A DNA stretch of 64,000 nucleotides from Hyphomicrobiales bacterium (GCA_021775755.1 JAJFHE010000035.1:56115-120114), one strand, 5' to 3'. Numbered from the stretch's first letter, positions 27,177 through 36,211 are shown. Translations and numbers: made by a program. The notes: generated by a model from the sequence alone, not told the origin.

Positions 27177-28403
27177 CTATTCCGCCGGTGTCGAGTGCGG
27201 CGCCGGAGTGCGGTTCCAGACGACTTCGTGTCCGGGCTCGGGATGTGACGGGATCATGCAGGACAGAATCAGGGAAACGACCGCCATTGCGGACCCGATG
27301 AGGAACACGGCGCCGGCATCGAAAATCCATATGAGACCGAGTACCGCCGGCAGGCCGACGGCGGCTATATGGTTGATGGTGAAGGCCACGCCTGCCGTGG
27401 GGGCAATGTCGGCGGGATCTGCAATCTTCTGAAAATAGGTTTTCATGGCGATTGCCAGCGCGAAGAACGCGTGATCAAGCACGTAAAGACCGGCGGCGAT
27501 CCAGGGGCTCGTCACGAAAGCATAACTGGCGAAAATGATGATCAGGCCGATATATTCGAAGATCAGTGCTTTGCGTTCGCCGAAGCGTCCGATGAGCGCA
27601 CCGATCTTCGGGGCGAAAATCATATTGAAAACGGCATTGGCGATGTAAAGCGCTGTGATGTGCTCGACCCGATAGCCGAACTTCTCGACCATCATGAAGG
27701 CGGCGAACACGATGAAGATCTGACGCCGTGCGCCGCCCATGAATGTCAGGGCGTAATAGAGCCAGTAGCGCTTGCGAAACACCAGTTCCTTGCGCTGTTC
27801 GACGTCCTGCTTGAACCACGGAAACGCCGTGGCGAGAAAAATCACGATGATCAGCGTGATGACACCGCCCGCCGCGTAGACATAGACATAGTCGAGCTCA
27901 AGCCACTTCCACGTAAAGAAGATCAATCCGTAAGCACCAATGGTGGCGAAGGATCCTGCTGCGATGATGCGGCCAAGCTGACGCGGGGCGTCGGCTTTGG
28001 GCAGCCACTGCAGTGCCAGTGACTGGTTCATCGTCTCGTAGTAGTGGTAGCCGATCGACATTAGCACGGTCGATCCATAGAACGCGTACTCTGTCGGGAA
28101 GAAGCCTGTCAGCCCGGTGCCGATAGCCAGCAGCGCAAGCGATACCAGAGCCAGCGTTTGCTCACGCATGGCGAGAATGATGAAAATGGCTGCAAAGGAC
28201 AAAAAACCGGGGATTTCTCTCAGCGATTGCAGGATGCCGATCTCGATACCGGTGAACGACACACGCTCGATGGCGAAATTGTTCAAGAGCGCAATCCATG
28301 TCGCGAAGGAGAAACCGTTCGCAACCGCCATCAGCATGAGCATGAAGGCGGGATTGCGCCAGCGCGGGCCTTGCAGATCGTGGGGCGGGGAGGCAGGTTT
28401 CAT
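27177..28403 (-). CDS. MFS transporter, probably for a methylated amine
   Basis: A 408-residue membrane protein with about 12 hydrophobic helices and the MFS layout, including the loop GRFGERKALIFEY between helices 8 and 9. It lacks a signal peptide. It is the first gene of the leftward operon with the MttB-family and StcD-like genes; a 127-base gap follows it. The gene order suggests it brings in the substrate of those two enzymes. The ATG at 28403 is preferred over the upstream in-frame start at 28466. The promoter should lie in the 141 bases shared with the divergent universal stress gene. Confidence 0.85.
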   Translation of the reverse strand: MKPASPPHDLQGPRWRNPAFMLMLMAVANGFSFATWIALLNNFAIERVSFTGIEIGILQSLREIPGFLSFAAIFIILAMREQTLALVSLALLAIGTGLTGFFPTEYAFYGSTVLMSIGYHYYETMNQSLALQWLPKADAPRQLGRIIAAGSFATIGAYGLIFFTWKWLELDYVYVYAAGGVITLIIVIFLATAFPWFKQDVEQRKELVFRKRYWLYYALTFMGGARRQIFIVFAAFMMVEKFGYRVEHITALYIANAVFNMIFAPKIGALIGRFGERKALIFEYIGLIIIFASYAFVTSPWIAAGLYVLDHAFFALAIAMKTYFQKIADPADIAPTAGVAFTINHIAAVGLPAVLGLIWIFDAGAVFLIGSAMAVVSLILSCMIPSHPEPGHEVVWNRTPAPHSTPAE

Positions 28404-28544
28404 CGGCGCGGCTATAACACTTGTTTGCCATCGGCGCACGTCTCGCCTGCCATGCGCACAAGGCATGGCCCGTCATCTTTTGTCCGTGGCGGCAGTGTCT
28501 ATGTTAGCCTCATCGCCTGAGGCATTTTTGCAAGGACAAAACCC

Positions 28545-28976
28545 ATGTTCAATTCCATCCTGGTGCCGATCGACCTCGAACACGCCGAAACCTACGACGA
28601 TGCCCTGAGCACCGCCGTCGATACGGCGAAACGCGAGAATGCGCGCCTGCATCTTGTCACGGTCGTGCATCGATCGCCCGCCATCGTTTCCAATTATCTG
28701 CCCGAGGGATATGAAGCCGAAACTTCGGTGCGCGCGCAGGAGGCGCTCGGGTCGATTGCGGAAGGTCTCGATGTGGACGGCACGGTCGCATGCCATGTCC
28801 GCTATGGCGATGTATATCCCGAGATCCTGAGCGTCGCGAAGGAAATTCAAGCAGATTTGATCGTGATTGAATCGCACAGGCCCGGTGTGTCGGACTATCT
28901 GCTTGGCACAACCGCGGCGCGCGTCGTCCGGCATGCGGAATGTTCCGTACTCGTGCTGCGCACCGACAACAGATAA
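28545..28976 (+). CDS. Universal stress protein, UspA family
   Basis: A 143-residue single Usp domain. It begins with the beta strand FNSILVPIDLE, and the C-terminal segment LLGTTAARVVRHAECSVLVLR corresponds to the ATP-binding loop, here GTTAARVV. AAGGAC precedes the ATG. It is a cytoplasmic dimer by family; stress role and nucleotide binding are inferred. It is followed by an isochorismatase-family gene after 25 bases on the same strand, so the two may be co-transcribed. Confidence 0.92.
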   Translation: MFNSILVPIDLEHAETYDDALSTAVDTAKRENARLHLVTVVHRSPAIVSNYLPEGYEAETSVRAQEALGSIAEGLDVDGTVACHVRYGDVYPEILSVAKEIQADLIVIESHRPGVSDYLLGTTAARVVRHAECSVLVLRTDNR

Positions 28977-29001
28977 TCACCATAGCTGGAGATCTCCGCA
29001 T

Positions 29002-29598
29002 ATGTCCGACCCGAAAACTCTTCTTGCCATGTCTGGTGCGCCGCAGGAGCCCTCAACGCTTGCCGACGCGGCTGTCGTAATGATCGACTGCCAGAACGAA
29101 TATGTGGATGGCATGCTGCCGCTGACGGGCATGGACGAGGCCCTGGCGGAAGGCGCAAAGCTTTTGGCCAAGGCACGTGCGGCGGGGGCTCCGGTCATTC
29201 ACATCGTGCATGAGGGGCGGGCCGGCGGCCCATTCGATCTCGAGGGTCATGGCGGCCGGATTGCCGATGCGGTCGCGCCGGTTGACGGCGAAACGATCAT
29301 CCGCAAGCCGTTGCCCAATGCCTTTGCCAAAACCGAACTCGATGCAGCGGTGCAGGCCACCGGACGCAAGGAGATTATCTTCGCCGGTTTCCAGAGCCAT
29401 ATGTGCATTTCGTCGAGTGCGCGTGCCGCGCTCGATCTTGGCTACCGCTCAACGGTGGTGTCGGGTGCCGTTGCGACGCGCGACCTGCCGGCGCCGGATG
29501 GCGGCGTCATGTCGGCGCGCGACCTGCACAATGCCTCCATGATTGCGCTGGCCGACCGGTTTGCGATTATTGCAAAGGGCGCAGACGACATTTCATGA
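29002..29598 (+). CDS. Isochorismatase-family cysteine hydrolase
   Basis: A 198-residue cysteine hydrolase with the complete catalytic triad of the family: Asp in MIDCQNEY, Lys in RKPLPNAF, and the nucleophile Cys in FQSHMCISSSA. Related enzymes hydrolyse nicotinamide, N-carbamoyl compounds or isochorismate; which of these applies cannot be told. The frame is open from 28867, but the conserved start is the ATG at 29002. Its stop overlaps the start of the next gene (ATGA), showing a joint transcript. Confidence 0.9.
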   Translation: MSDPKTLLAMSGAPQEPSTLADAAVVMIDCQNEYVDGMLPLTGMDEALAEGAKLLAKARAAGAPVIHIVHEGRAGGPFDLEGHGGRIADAVAPVDGETIIRKPLPNAFAKTELDAAVQATGRKEIIFAGFQSHMCISSSARAALDLGYRSTVVSGAVATRDLPAPDGGVMSARDLHNASMIALADRFAIIAKGADDIS

Positions 29599-30326
29599 TG
29601 GCGCGGGGGCCATATTCACGGCGCGGCTTTCTGAAGTTGAGCGGTGCGCTGCTCGCTGGCGCGGGCATTGAAGCGGCGCATGCGGCCGACCCCTACAGGG
29701 CAGTGACGGTCAATCTTGCGCGCCACGACATCTCGCTTCACTGGCTCGATGGCGACGGCGAACCTTACCGCAAGCTGCGCCGGGTGCGCCGCATGCTGAG
29801 GAGGCAGGACAAACGGGTGCTGGCACTCACCAATGCGGGGATCTATGGCCGGGACTTCAAGCCGCTCGGTCTCCATATCGAAAACGGGGAAATGCTGCGG
29901 CCGCTGAACGAGGCGAACGGAGGCGGTAACTTTTTCCTGAAACCCAACGGCGTGTTTTTTATGACGCCGAACGGTGCACAGGTCGTCGCGGCGGAGCGGT
30001 TCGCGATGCGCGACGATATCGTGCTGGCGACACAGAGCGGCCCGCTTCTGTTCGATGAGCGCGGCTTTCACCCGCGGTTTCTGGAGCACTCGACCAGCCG
30101 CTACATCCGAAACGGCGTCGGCGTGCGAGACGACGGCAATGTGGTGCTTGCCATCTCGCGGCGCGAGGTCACGTTCTGGGATTTCGCCACGATGATGCGC
30201 GATGACCTCGGCTGCGCCGCCGCGCTCTATCTCGATGGCAACCTGTCGCAGCTGTGGCGCCACGAGGAGATCATGTCACCAGCCTGGCAGCCCTTTGTCG
30301 GCATCCTCGCGGTGACCGCGCGCTGA
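29595..30326 (+). CDS. Tat-exported phosphodiester glycosidase (NAGPA-domain) protein
   Basis: A 243-residue protein with a twin-arginine signal (SRRGFLKLSGALLAG, then an Ala-rich stretch ending near AHA). The mature part is a phosphodiester glycosidase/NAGPA domain: it contains TNAGIYGRDFKPLGLHIENG, a Gly-Gly-Gly-Asn segment, and near the end LYLDGNLSQLW. Such domains cleave sugar phosphodiesters, and related bacterial proteins have been tied to exopolysaccharide or wall turnover. It is predicted to be folded in the cytoplasm and exported to the periplasm. The ATG overlaps the stop of the preceding gene. Confidence 0.85.
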   Translation: MMARGPYSRRGFLKLSGALLAGAGIEAAHAADPYRAVTVNLARHDISLHWLDGDGEPYRKLRRVRRMLRRQDKRVLALTNAGIYGRDFKPLGLHIENGEMLRPLNEANGGGNFFLKPNGVFFMTPNGAQVVAAERFAMRDDIVLATQSGPLLFDERGFHPRFLEHSTSRYIRNGVGVRDDGNVVLAISRREVTFWDFATMMRDDLGCAAALYLDGNLSQLWRHEEIMSPAWQPFVGILAVTAR

Positions 30327-30329
30327 GCC

Positions 30330-30431
30330 TCAAAACTGCAATGCGAGATGCACCGCCTGCACGAGTGCGTAGGTTGCGACCGCGCTGCCTGCATAGAGCG
30401 CCACGAACCAGAGTGCTCTACGGGACCGCAT
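30330..30431 (-). CDS. DUF2474 small membrane protein of the cytochrome bd (CIO) operon
   Basis: A 33-residue single-helix protein. A short basic start (MRSRRALW) is followed by one hydrophobic helix, FVALYAGSAVATYALV. It overlaps the last 14 bases of cydB, as expected for translational coupling. Tiny DUF2474 proteins are encoded at the end of cyanide-insensitive oxidase operons and probably play a part like CydX, which stabilises the enzyme in E. coli. It is too short to be found by usual gene callers. Confidence 0.8.
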   Translation of the reverse strand: MRSRRALWFVALYAGSAVATYALVQAVHLALQF

Positions 30432-31476
30432 TGCGGCCAAGACCGGGTTCGGTGAAGAGTTCCGTCTTTTCCGCTTTGCCCCTGAACACCCAGTAGACAT
30501 AGCCGGTATAAGTGAGGATGAGCGGCAGCAGGACAAGGACGCCGACCAGCAGGATGGCTTGTGCGTTCGATGCCGCCGCTGCCTGCCAGATTGTCATCCG
30601 GTAGGGCACTGCATAGGGGAAGAGGCTGATGGCAAGGCCGAGAAATCCCATGGAGAAAAGGCCTGCCGCGCACAGAAATGGCAACACCTCCGATTTGCGC
30701 CGCAGAGCCCGTGCCATCCAAACGGCGAGCAGGCCGACCGCGACCGGTATCGGCAACAGGGGAAGCAGTGCCTTCAGGTTGATGATCGGCCATACGATGC
30801 CCCACCTCCGGCCGGCTTCGACGTTGAACACGATCACGCAGATGCTGACGATAACGATAAAGGCGAACACCACCGGCGTCAGGTGCCGGGTCCAGTTGCG
30901 GGCCCGGTCCGCGAGATCATCGCTGCCCTTCATGATCAGCCAGGTTGCGCCGAGCAGGGCGTAACCGGCGGTAACCCCGACTGCCATGAAAACCGAAAAC
31001 GGTGTGAGCCAGCCGAACCAGTTGCCCGTGTAGACGGTGCCGGCGGTCGTTACGCCTTCGAGATACCGCCCGACAATGAGACCCTGCGTTACCGCGACGA
31101 CCAGAGACCCGATGGCGAAGCACCGGTTCCAGAAAACGCGGAAGCCGGGAGAGGCCTTCGGTCTGAGCTCAACGGCAACGCCGCGCAGGACGAGTGCCGC
31201 CAGCATGGCGGTGAGGGGCAGGTAGAATGCCGGCATCAAAAGTACGAACGCCTTCGGAAAGGCTGCCAGCAGCCCTGCCGCGGCCATGACGAGCCAGGTT
31301 TCGTTGCCGTCCCACACCGGCGCCACGGAATGCATGGCGACATTGCGGTCTTTCTCCGCGCGCAGCCATGGGAACAACAGGCCGATGCCGATATCGAAGC
31401 CGTCGAGAATGACATAGAGGTAAATTGAAAGGGCAATGATCACGGCCCAGATGGCGGCAATATCAAGAGTTTCCAT
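30418..31476 (-). CDS. cydB: Cytochrome bd-type ubiquinol oxidase, subunit II
   Basis: A 352-residue membrane protein with about nine hydrophobic helices. The N-terminal segment VILDGFDIGIGLLFPWL and the WDGNETWLV motif are standard for CydB/CioB. Together with CydA it forms the quinol oxidase that reduces O2 to water in the cytoplasmic membrane. AGGAGG stands six or so bases before the ATG at 31476; an ATG at 31482 would sit too close to it. It overlaps the end of cydA by 14 bases. The long open frame upstream of this start (to 32121) is Arg/Pro-rich and out of frame with CydA, so it is not part of the gene. Confidence 0.94.
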   Translation of the reverse strand: METLDIAAIWAVIIALSIYLYVILDGFDIGIGLLFPWLRAEKDRNVAMHSVAPVWDGNETWLVMAAAGLLAAFPKAFVLLMPAFYLPLTAMLAALVLRGVAVELRPKASPGFRVFWNRCFAIGSLVVAVTQGLIVGRYLEGVTTAGTVYTGNWFGWLTPFSVFMAVGVTAGYALLGATWLIMKGSDDLADRARNWTRHLTPVVFAFIVIVSICVIVFNVEAGRRWGIVWPIINLKALLPLLPIPVAVGLLAVWMARALRRKSEVLPFLCAAGLFSMGFLGLAISLFPYAVPYRMTIWQAAAASNAQAILLVGVLVLLPLILTYTGYVYWVFRGKAEKTELFTEPGLGRNAVP

Positions 31477-33379
31477 TGTCATCCTCCTCGGTTGAGCGGC
31501 TGGTGCCCGGCGGTCCATAAGGGCGGAAGCGGGGCGCCTCAGGGGGCTCGCCGTCTGTATCCGGCGCCTCGGCCTCTTCCGCGTCAGCCGGTGGTGGGTC
31601 AGGCTCTGTGCTCTCGGCAACGGGTGTATGGACGGCAAGATCCGGCAAGGTCTGTTCCGGCGCAGCCTGTTCCGGCAAGATCTCATCCGTCCCTGGCCGT
31701 TCCAGTTCTGGCAGTTCCGGTTCGCGCGGGGCCGATCGCGGTTCTTCGGCGGGCGGCGGTGGCGCTTTATCCGGCGTTGACTGTCCGCGCCGGGACAGAA
31801 TGCGGCTTGCGAGCGTGCCGCCTTTCTTCCTGGTGCGCCTGGCCGGTTTGGGGGCGGGCGGCGGCGCGGCGTCCGGAGGTACCGCGGCCTCGGGTTTAGA
31901 TTTGCCGGGTTTTTTGCCGGACTTCGCGTCGGCCTTTTCGCCGGACTGGCCGCGGCGGCGCGGCAGAAGCCGGCTCGTAAGCGACGCACGTTTGGTCTTC
32001 GGCGTTTTCTGCGGCTTTTGTTTGCGCGGTTTCTTGCGTGTTGCCGCCGCGCTTTGCGACGCTGGTGTGCCCGAGGCGCCGCGCGTGGCAAGACGCGCGA
32101 GGTAGCCAAGTCCTGCGCCAAACAAAGTCACATAGGTCACCGCGAAAAGGGTGAGAGAGAAGATAACGTCCCGTGTGCCGACGGGAGATACGGACTGCGA
32201 CGTGCGCAGAAGTCCGTAGACGCTGAAGGGCTGGCGTCCGGCTTCCGCGGTTATCCAGCCGGCAAGCATGGCGACAATGCCCGCGGGGATCATCGCCACA
32301 AGCAGCCACAGAACAACACGCCGCCGGGCAAGCGTGCCGCGCCAGGCCGGCCAGACGCAAAGCAAGGCCACGGCGAGCATGACAAGGCCCGATGCCACCA
32401 TGACGCGGAACGCCCAGAACACGACCGCGACATTGGGCTGATCCTGTTTCGGCCATTCCAGCAACCCGGTGATTGGCCCGTTCCAGGTGCCCGTCGCCAG
32501 CAGGCTGCCGATCTCGGGGATTGTCACTTCCGAGGTGTTCGTCTGGCGTTCCTGATCGGGCCAGGCGAAGAGCACCAGCGGTGCGGCGGTGTCATGCGAG
32601 TTCCAATGGCCCGTGATCGCGGCATGTTTCGCCGGCTGCGTACGGGCCACCGAGAGGCCATGTTCGTGGCCGGCGATAAACTGCACCGGCACCAAAACAG
32701 CGGCGGCGATCAGGGCGATCCGCAGCAGAACGGCGGCGTCTTTGGCGGCACGGGACTTGAGGACTTGATAGGCCGATACGCCGGCTAGAATGAAGGCGGT
32801 TGCAGCATAGGCGGCGAGAATCGTGTGGACGAACCTGAACGGCATTGTCGGATTGAAGATGACGGCGATCCAGTCGGTGGCATGGAAGACGCCGTCGCGC
32901 AGTTCGTAACCTGCCGGCGACTGCATCCAGCTGTTCGCGGCAAGTACCCAGAATGCCGACATGATCGTGCCGGCGGCGACCATGCAGGTTGCGATGAAAT
33001 GCAGGGCGGGGCCGACAAGGCGCCAGCCAAACAGCATGATGCCGAGAAACGATGCCTGCAGGAAGAACGCGGTCAGAACCTCGTATCCGAACAGGGGGCC
33101 GAGCACATTGGCGGTGGCCTGCACGAAGCCGCTCCAGTTGGTGCCGAACTGGTAGCTGAGGACCACACCGGAGATGACGCCGAACACAACGACCAGCGCG
33201 AACACCTTTGCCCAGTGAATATAGAGCCTCTGGTAGGTGTCATCGGCGCGCCGCAGCCACAGGCCTTCCAACAGCACAAGGAAGCCCGCGAGACCGATGC
33301 TTATCGACGCAAAGGTCACGTGAAAGGCAATGGTGAAGCCAAACTGGATACGGGACAGAACGAGCGCGTCGAAGTCCAT
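31463..33379 (-). CDS. cydA: Cytochrome bd-type ubiquinol oxidase, subunit I, cyanide-insensitive type with long charged tail
   Basis: A 638-residue protein, longer than the usual 440-520. The core (about residues 1-425) has the expected features: a heme ligand His20 in TIAFHVTFA, the FRFVHT ligand region, and the short-Q-loop motif GRQPFSVYGLLRT of the CioA branch. The tail of about 210 residues is unusual: first very basic (Arg/Lys with Pro), then acidic and Pro/Glu-rich, with little order expected. It is cytoplasmic by topology if the last helix exits inward. GGGAGGGG precedes the ATG at 33379. It heads the operon cydA-cydB-DUF2474. Confidence 0.93.
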   Translation of the reverse strand: MDFDALVLSRIQFGFTIAFHVTFASISIGLAGFLVLLEGLWLRRADDTYQRLYIHWAKVFALVVVFGVISGVVLSYQFGTNWSGFVQATANVLGPLFGYEVLTAFFLQASFLGIMLFGWRLVGPALHFIATCMVAAGTIMSAFWVLAANSWMQSPAGYELRDGVFHATDWIAVIFNPTMPFRFVHTILAAYAATAFILAGVSAYQVLKSRAAKDAAVLLRIALIAAAVLVPVQFIAGHEHGLSVARTQPAKHAAITGHWNSHDTAAPLVLFAWPDQERQTNTSEVTIPEIGSLLATGTWNGPITGLLEWPKQDQPNVAVVFWAFRVMVASGLVMLAVALLCVWPAWRGTLARRRVVLWLLVAMIPAGIVAMLAGWITAEAGRQPFSVYGLLRTSQSVSPVGTRDVIFSLTLFAVTYVTLFGAGLGYLARLATRGASGTPASQSAAATRKKPRKQKPQKTPKTKRASLTSRLLPRRRGQSGEKADAKSGKKPGKSKPEAAVPPDAAPPPAPKPARRTRKKGGTLASRILSRRGQSTPDKAPPPPAEEPRSAPREPELPELERPGTDEILPEQAAPEQTLPDLAVHTPVAESTEPDPPPADAEEAEAPDTDGEPPEAPRFRPYGPPGTSRSTEEDDNGNS

Positions 33380-33651
33380 CGGTATACCCCTCCCGGCGCC
33401 GGGCGGGAAGTTCACCGCCGGCACACATACCGTCGCGAGCGCGCGGTTGGGCGCGGCCGGCCGGAATCACGATAGCTTCGTCCCCGGGGCTGAAGGTCGT
33501 GGAGAAGTTGGGAGAAAATGTGGGCGTTCCACGGCGAAACTGTGGATGCGGCTCAGGCGCGGTCAAACGCCGGCACCATGTGCTTTTGCCGCAACACTGC
33601 AGGCATGACGTATTGGGGTCGGGAAATGCCGGTCTTTGCAGGCGCTTGGCG

Positions 33652-34908
33652 TCAGGCCCGGCGCAGTGACTTCAGTGTGCGAACGAGCGGTGCGCGCAGT
33701 CCTTCGGGCATGGCGTGATAAAGACGCTTCATCGCGGGGCGCAGGTGTTTCAGGTAGACGCGGCAATAGACAACGCCCCACAGGCTGACCGGGGCGGCGA
33801 AATCCTGCACCGCCATGACACCGCCCGCCCAGTGCATTTTGTAGTCGTCGGCCGGGATCATCAAATCGAACCGCTTGATGCCGTGCTCTACACACCAGCG
33901 CTGCAAATGGTCGAGATGGGCCTTGGCGGGAGAGAGGTGAAGCTTTGCCTGATCCTGCACGATCAGGTAGCCGAAATACTCGTTCTTGCACAAGATGCCG
34001 ATGTCGACCGCGAGTGGCTTGCCGTTCTGCGACAACACGCCGGCCGTTGTTGTCGTCTCCGCGCTGTGCCCGTGGCCGAGGCCGCAGAGGAAGTTCTTCA
34101 GGCCTTGTGTCGTCAGGACGGATGCGGAGTAACCGTGCGCCTCGAGCCATTCCTGCTTGTAGCGCAGGGCGTTTTCGACCGCGGCTTCGAGCCCGGGCCC
34201 CTCGCAATGCACGTCGAAGTCAAGCTCGCCGTCCGCTGTGATTTTTCGAATCAGCTTGGCGCGTTTGCTGCGCTGGTTGCGGCTCAGTCCCGCCGAGTAG
34301 TCATCGGCGGACGCAAAGGCTGTCATGTCGAGGAACGGGGCGCCGGTGGTCTCTCCAACCGCGCTGGCCGACCGGCACAGGAGGGGCAGGGCCTGGGCGT
34401 CGCTTCGAACATGACGCAACGCGACGGCGTCTATCGAGCCGTCTTGAAGCAGGTTGTGCCATGCGGTGCCAAGCCAGAGAGCCTTGTCGACCGTGTTGTC
34501 GATCAGAACATCGCCGTACTGGCCGTACGGGTCCGATAGCCAGCGTGCGACGCTCAGCATTGCCTGGCGCACGATCATCAGCGGCCAGATCATGACGACC
34601 CGGCCGTTCTGGCGGCCAACGATAATGTGCAGGGACGTACCTGGTTCATTGTCGAGAAACTGCCGGCACCACGCATCGCACCATTCAAATGTCTGGAAGA
34701 CCTGGCTGGCGGTGCCGTGCCCCGCGTGAAGTTTCTGCCACTGCTCACGCAGAGACGCCAGATCCTCGAGCGTGCCGGCGATGTCTATTGAGCCGCCTTC
34801 GGGAAGCCCCTGCAGCGCGCTGGTCGCATAGGGCGAAAGGGCGCGCGGTTCAGTAGTTGCGCCGGCGCACGCATGTGCAATCTGTTCGCTCAGGTGCGAA
34901 ATTCGCAT
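33652..34908 (-). CDS. CelD/BioF2-like GNAT-fold acetyltransferase domain protein
   Basis: A 418-residue protein of the Acetyltransf_6 (CelD/BcsL-like) group. The central region (residues 70-160) contains a Trp-rich WPLMIVRQ segment and WLSDPYGQYGDVLI, and the C-terminal half a second GNAT-like domain (GVLSQNGKPLAVDIGI then YKMHWAGG). Such proteins are linked to polysaccharide or cellulose modification; the acceptor here is unknown. No signal peptide. The frame is open to 34944, but the first ATG giving a conserved-like start is at 34908. It stands alone. Confidence 0.78.
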   Translation of the reverse strand: MRISHLSEQIAHACAGATTEPRALSPYATSALQGLPEGGSIDIAGTLEDLASLREQWQKLHAGHGTASQVFQTFEWCDAWCRQFLDNEPGTSLHIIVGRQNGRVVMIWPLMIVRQAMLSVARWLSDPYGQYGDVLIDNTVDKALWLGTAWHNLLQDGSIDAVALRHVRSDAQALPLLCRSASAVGETTGAPFLDMTAFASADDYSAGLSRNQRSKRAKLIRKITADGELDFDVHCEGPGLEAAVENALRYKQEWLEAHGYSASVLTTQGLKNFLCGLGHGHSAETTTTAGVLSQNGKPLAVDIGILCKNEYFGYLIVQDQAKLHLSPAKAHLDHLQRWCVEHGIKRFDLMIPADDYKMHWAGGVMAVQDFAAPVSLWGVVYCRVYLKHLRPAMKRLYHAMPEGLRAPLVRTLKSLRRA

Positions 34909-35043
34909 AATTCGATCCCCGGAACGCCATAGATGCGCTTCCATCCGCGCTCAAATCTAAGGGGAACTTGCGAATATTCGGTTAGTAAATGCGGTCCTGG
35001 AAGCACTCACGATCACGTCCTCGTGAGCATAACTGCCAGGCCT

Positions 35044-35607
35044 TCAGAGCAATTGCAGGGCTTCCGCTGTCTCAATGACAGTCGCATATTCGTTGTGCAT
35101 GTGCGCAAGCGAGAGGTCGTGCACGTCGGCTGCGCGCCAGGTTTTTCCGGTGAGATCCGTTTTGTCGACCGCCCAGCAGGCATCCGCGACCACATGGACC
35201 TCGAAACCGAGATTGCCGGCGTGGCGCACGGTGGTTTCGACGGAGTTGCTGGTGAGGACGCCGGCTATGACGAGGCGGGAAAGACCGGCATCGCGCAGGC
35301 GTTGCTCAAGGTCCGTTCCAATAAGCGCGCTGTTCGTCGACTTGGCGATTATCGTCTCCCCGGGCGCCGGCATCACTTCTTCCTTGAACGCGTTGCCCGG
35401 CCGGTCGGGACGGTAGGGCGAGGCGGGATCGACAGAGTTGTGCTTGACGTGAAAGACCGGCGCTCCGGCATGACGCCAGGCATCGAGCAGGTGGCGCAGT
35501 TTGTCTTCCGCATCCGGATTGTTGCGGGGGCCCCAGCAGGGGTCGTCGATCGCGTCCTGCAGATCGATCAGAATGAGCGCCGGCTGTGCGTCGCTTTCGT
35601 TGGACAT
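35044..35607 (-). CDS. Isochorismatase-fold protein lacking the catalytic cysteine
   Basis: A 187-residue protein of the isochorismatase/PncA fold. The Asp of LILIDLQDAI and a Lys in IIAKSTNSALIG are present, but where the family has a nucleophilic Cys this protein reads GVLTSNSVETTVRHAG, with Ser or Asn in its place. This Cys-less motif occurs in a known branch of the family, so it is probably not a sequence error. It could be a non-hydrolytic binding protein or use other chemistry. It is the second isochorismatase-fold protein in the window, and it is divergent from the DM13 gene. Confidence 0.85.
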   Translation of the reverse strand: MSNESDAQPALILIDLQDAIDDPCWGPRNNPDAEDKLRHLLDAWRHAGAPVFHVKHNSVDPASPYRPDRPGNAFKEEVMPAPGETIIAKSTNSALIGTDLEQRLRDAGLSRLVIAGVLTSNSVETTVRHAGNLGFEVHVVADACWAVDKTDLTGKTWRAADVHDLSLAHMHNEYATVIETAEALQLL

Positions 35608-35797
35608 GGGTCATGGTCTCCGGCACTGGCTTCCGCTCAACCGCCACTCACACGGGAGTGACGCGAAGTGATCGAATTGTCCGTGCACGATTGATTGACG
35701 AATGGAGTATGCGATCCCAACTGTGTGTCAGTTGCAAAATTCCAATGCGCCGTTACGTGCGGTCAGCTCGCTCACCTCAACTGGGGATTTAACAGAT

Positions 35798-36211
35798 ATG
35801 AACATTTTCGATCAAAGACTATTTGTCCGTGGCATTGCCGTTGCGGCGGTCGCTTTGTCGGTCACGGTCCAGGCGGCGTCGCTTGCAGTCGCTGGCGATG
35901 GCAGTTGGACGGGTTCGTTCCAGGGTGCTTCCGGCCATGCGACACGCGGCACCGTAACGGTGACGCAGAACGGCGACGCGCTGACCCTCAAGCTCGGCGG
36001 CAATTTCTCGCTCGACGGGGCGCCCGACCCGTGGATCGGTTTCGGCCTCGATGGCACGTTCATCGGATCGACCCTGGTGTCTGAACTGCGCTCAAACAAC
36101 GGTGCGCAAACCTACAATGTGCCGGCTTCCGTCGACATCAACGCCGTCAACGAAGTCTACATCTGGTGTGACAAGTTCTCCGTGCCGCTCGGTGTCGCAC
36201 ACATCCGGTAG
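35798..36211 (+). CDS. Exported DM13-domain protein
   Basis: A 137-residue protein. An N-terminal signal peptide or anchor (hydrophobic about residues 10-30, ending near LAVAG) is followed by one DM13 domain of about 100 residues. The domain ends with the conserved VYIWCDKFSVPLGVAHI, whose Cys is the supposed electron-transfer or ligand residue of DM13. The role is unknown in bacteria; a periplasmic redox function has been proposed for the domain. The frame is open to 35702, but the ATG at 35798 gives a clean signal sequence. Confidence 0.85.
   Translation: MNIFDQRLFVRGIAVAAVALSVTVQAASLAVAGDGSWTGSFQGASGHATRGTVTVTQNGDALTLKLGGNFSLDGAPDPWIGFGLDGTFIGSTLVSELRSNNGAQTYNVPASVDINAVNEVYIWCDKFSVPLGVAHIR

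Noticed and set aside
31477..32121. Long open frame continuing upstream of cydB
   Set aside because: Arg/Pro/Ser-rich translation inside the CydA tail in another frame; cydB has a good AGGAGG and a normal N-terminus at 31476. Open only because of high GC content.
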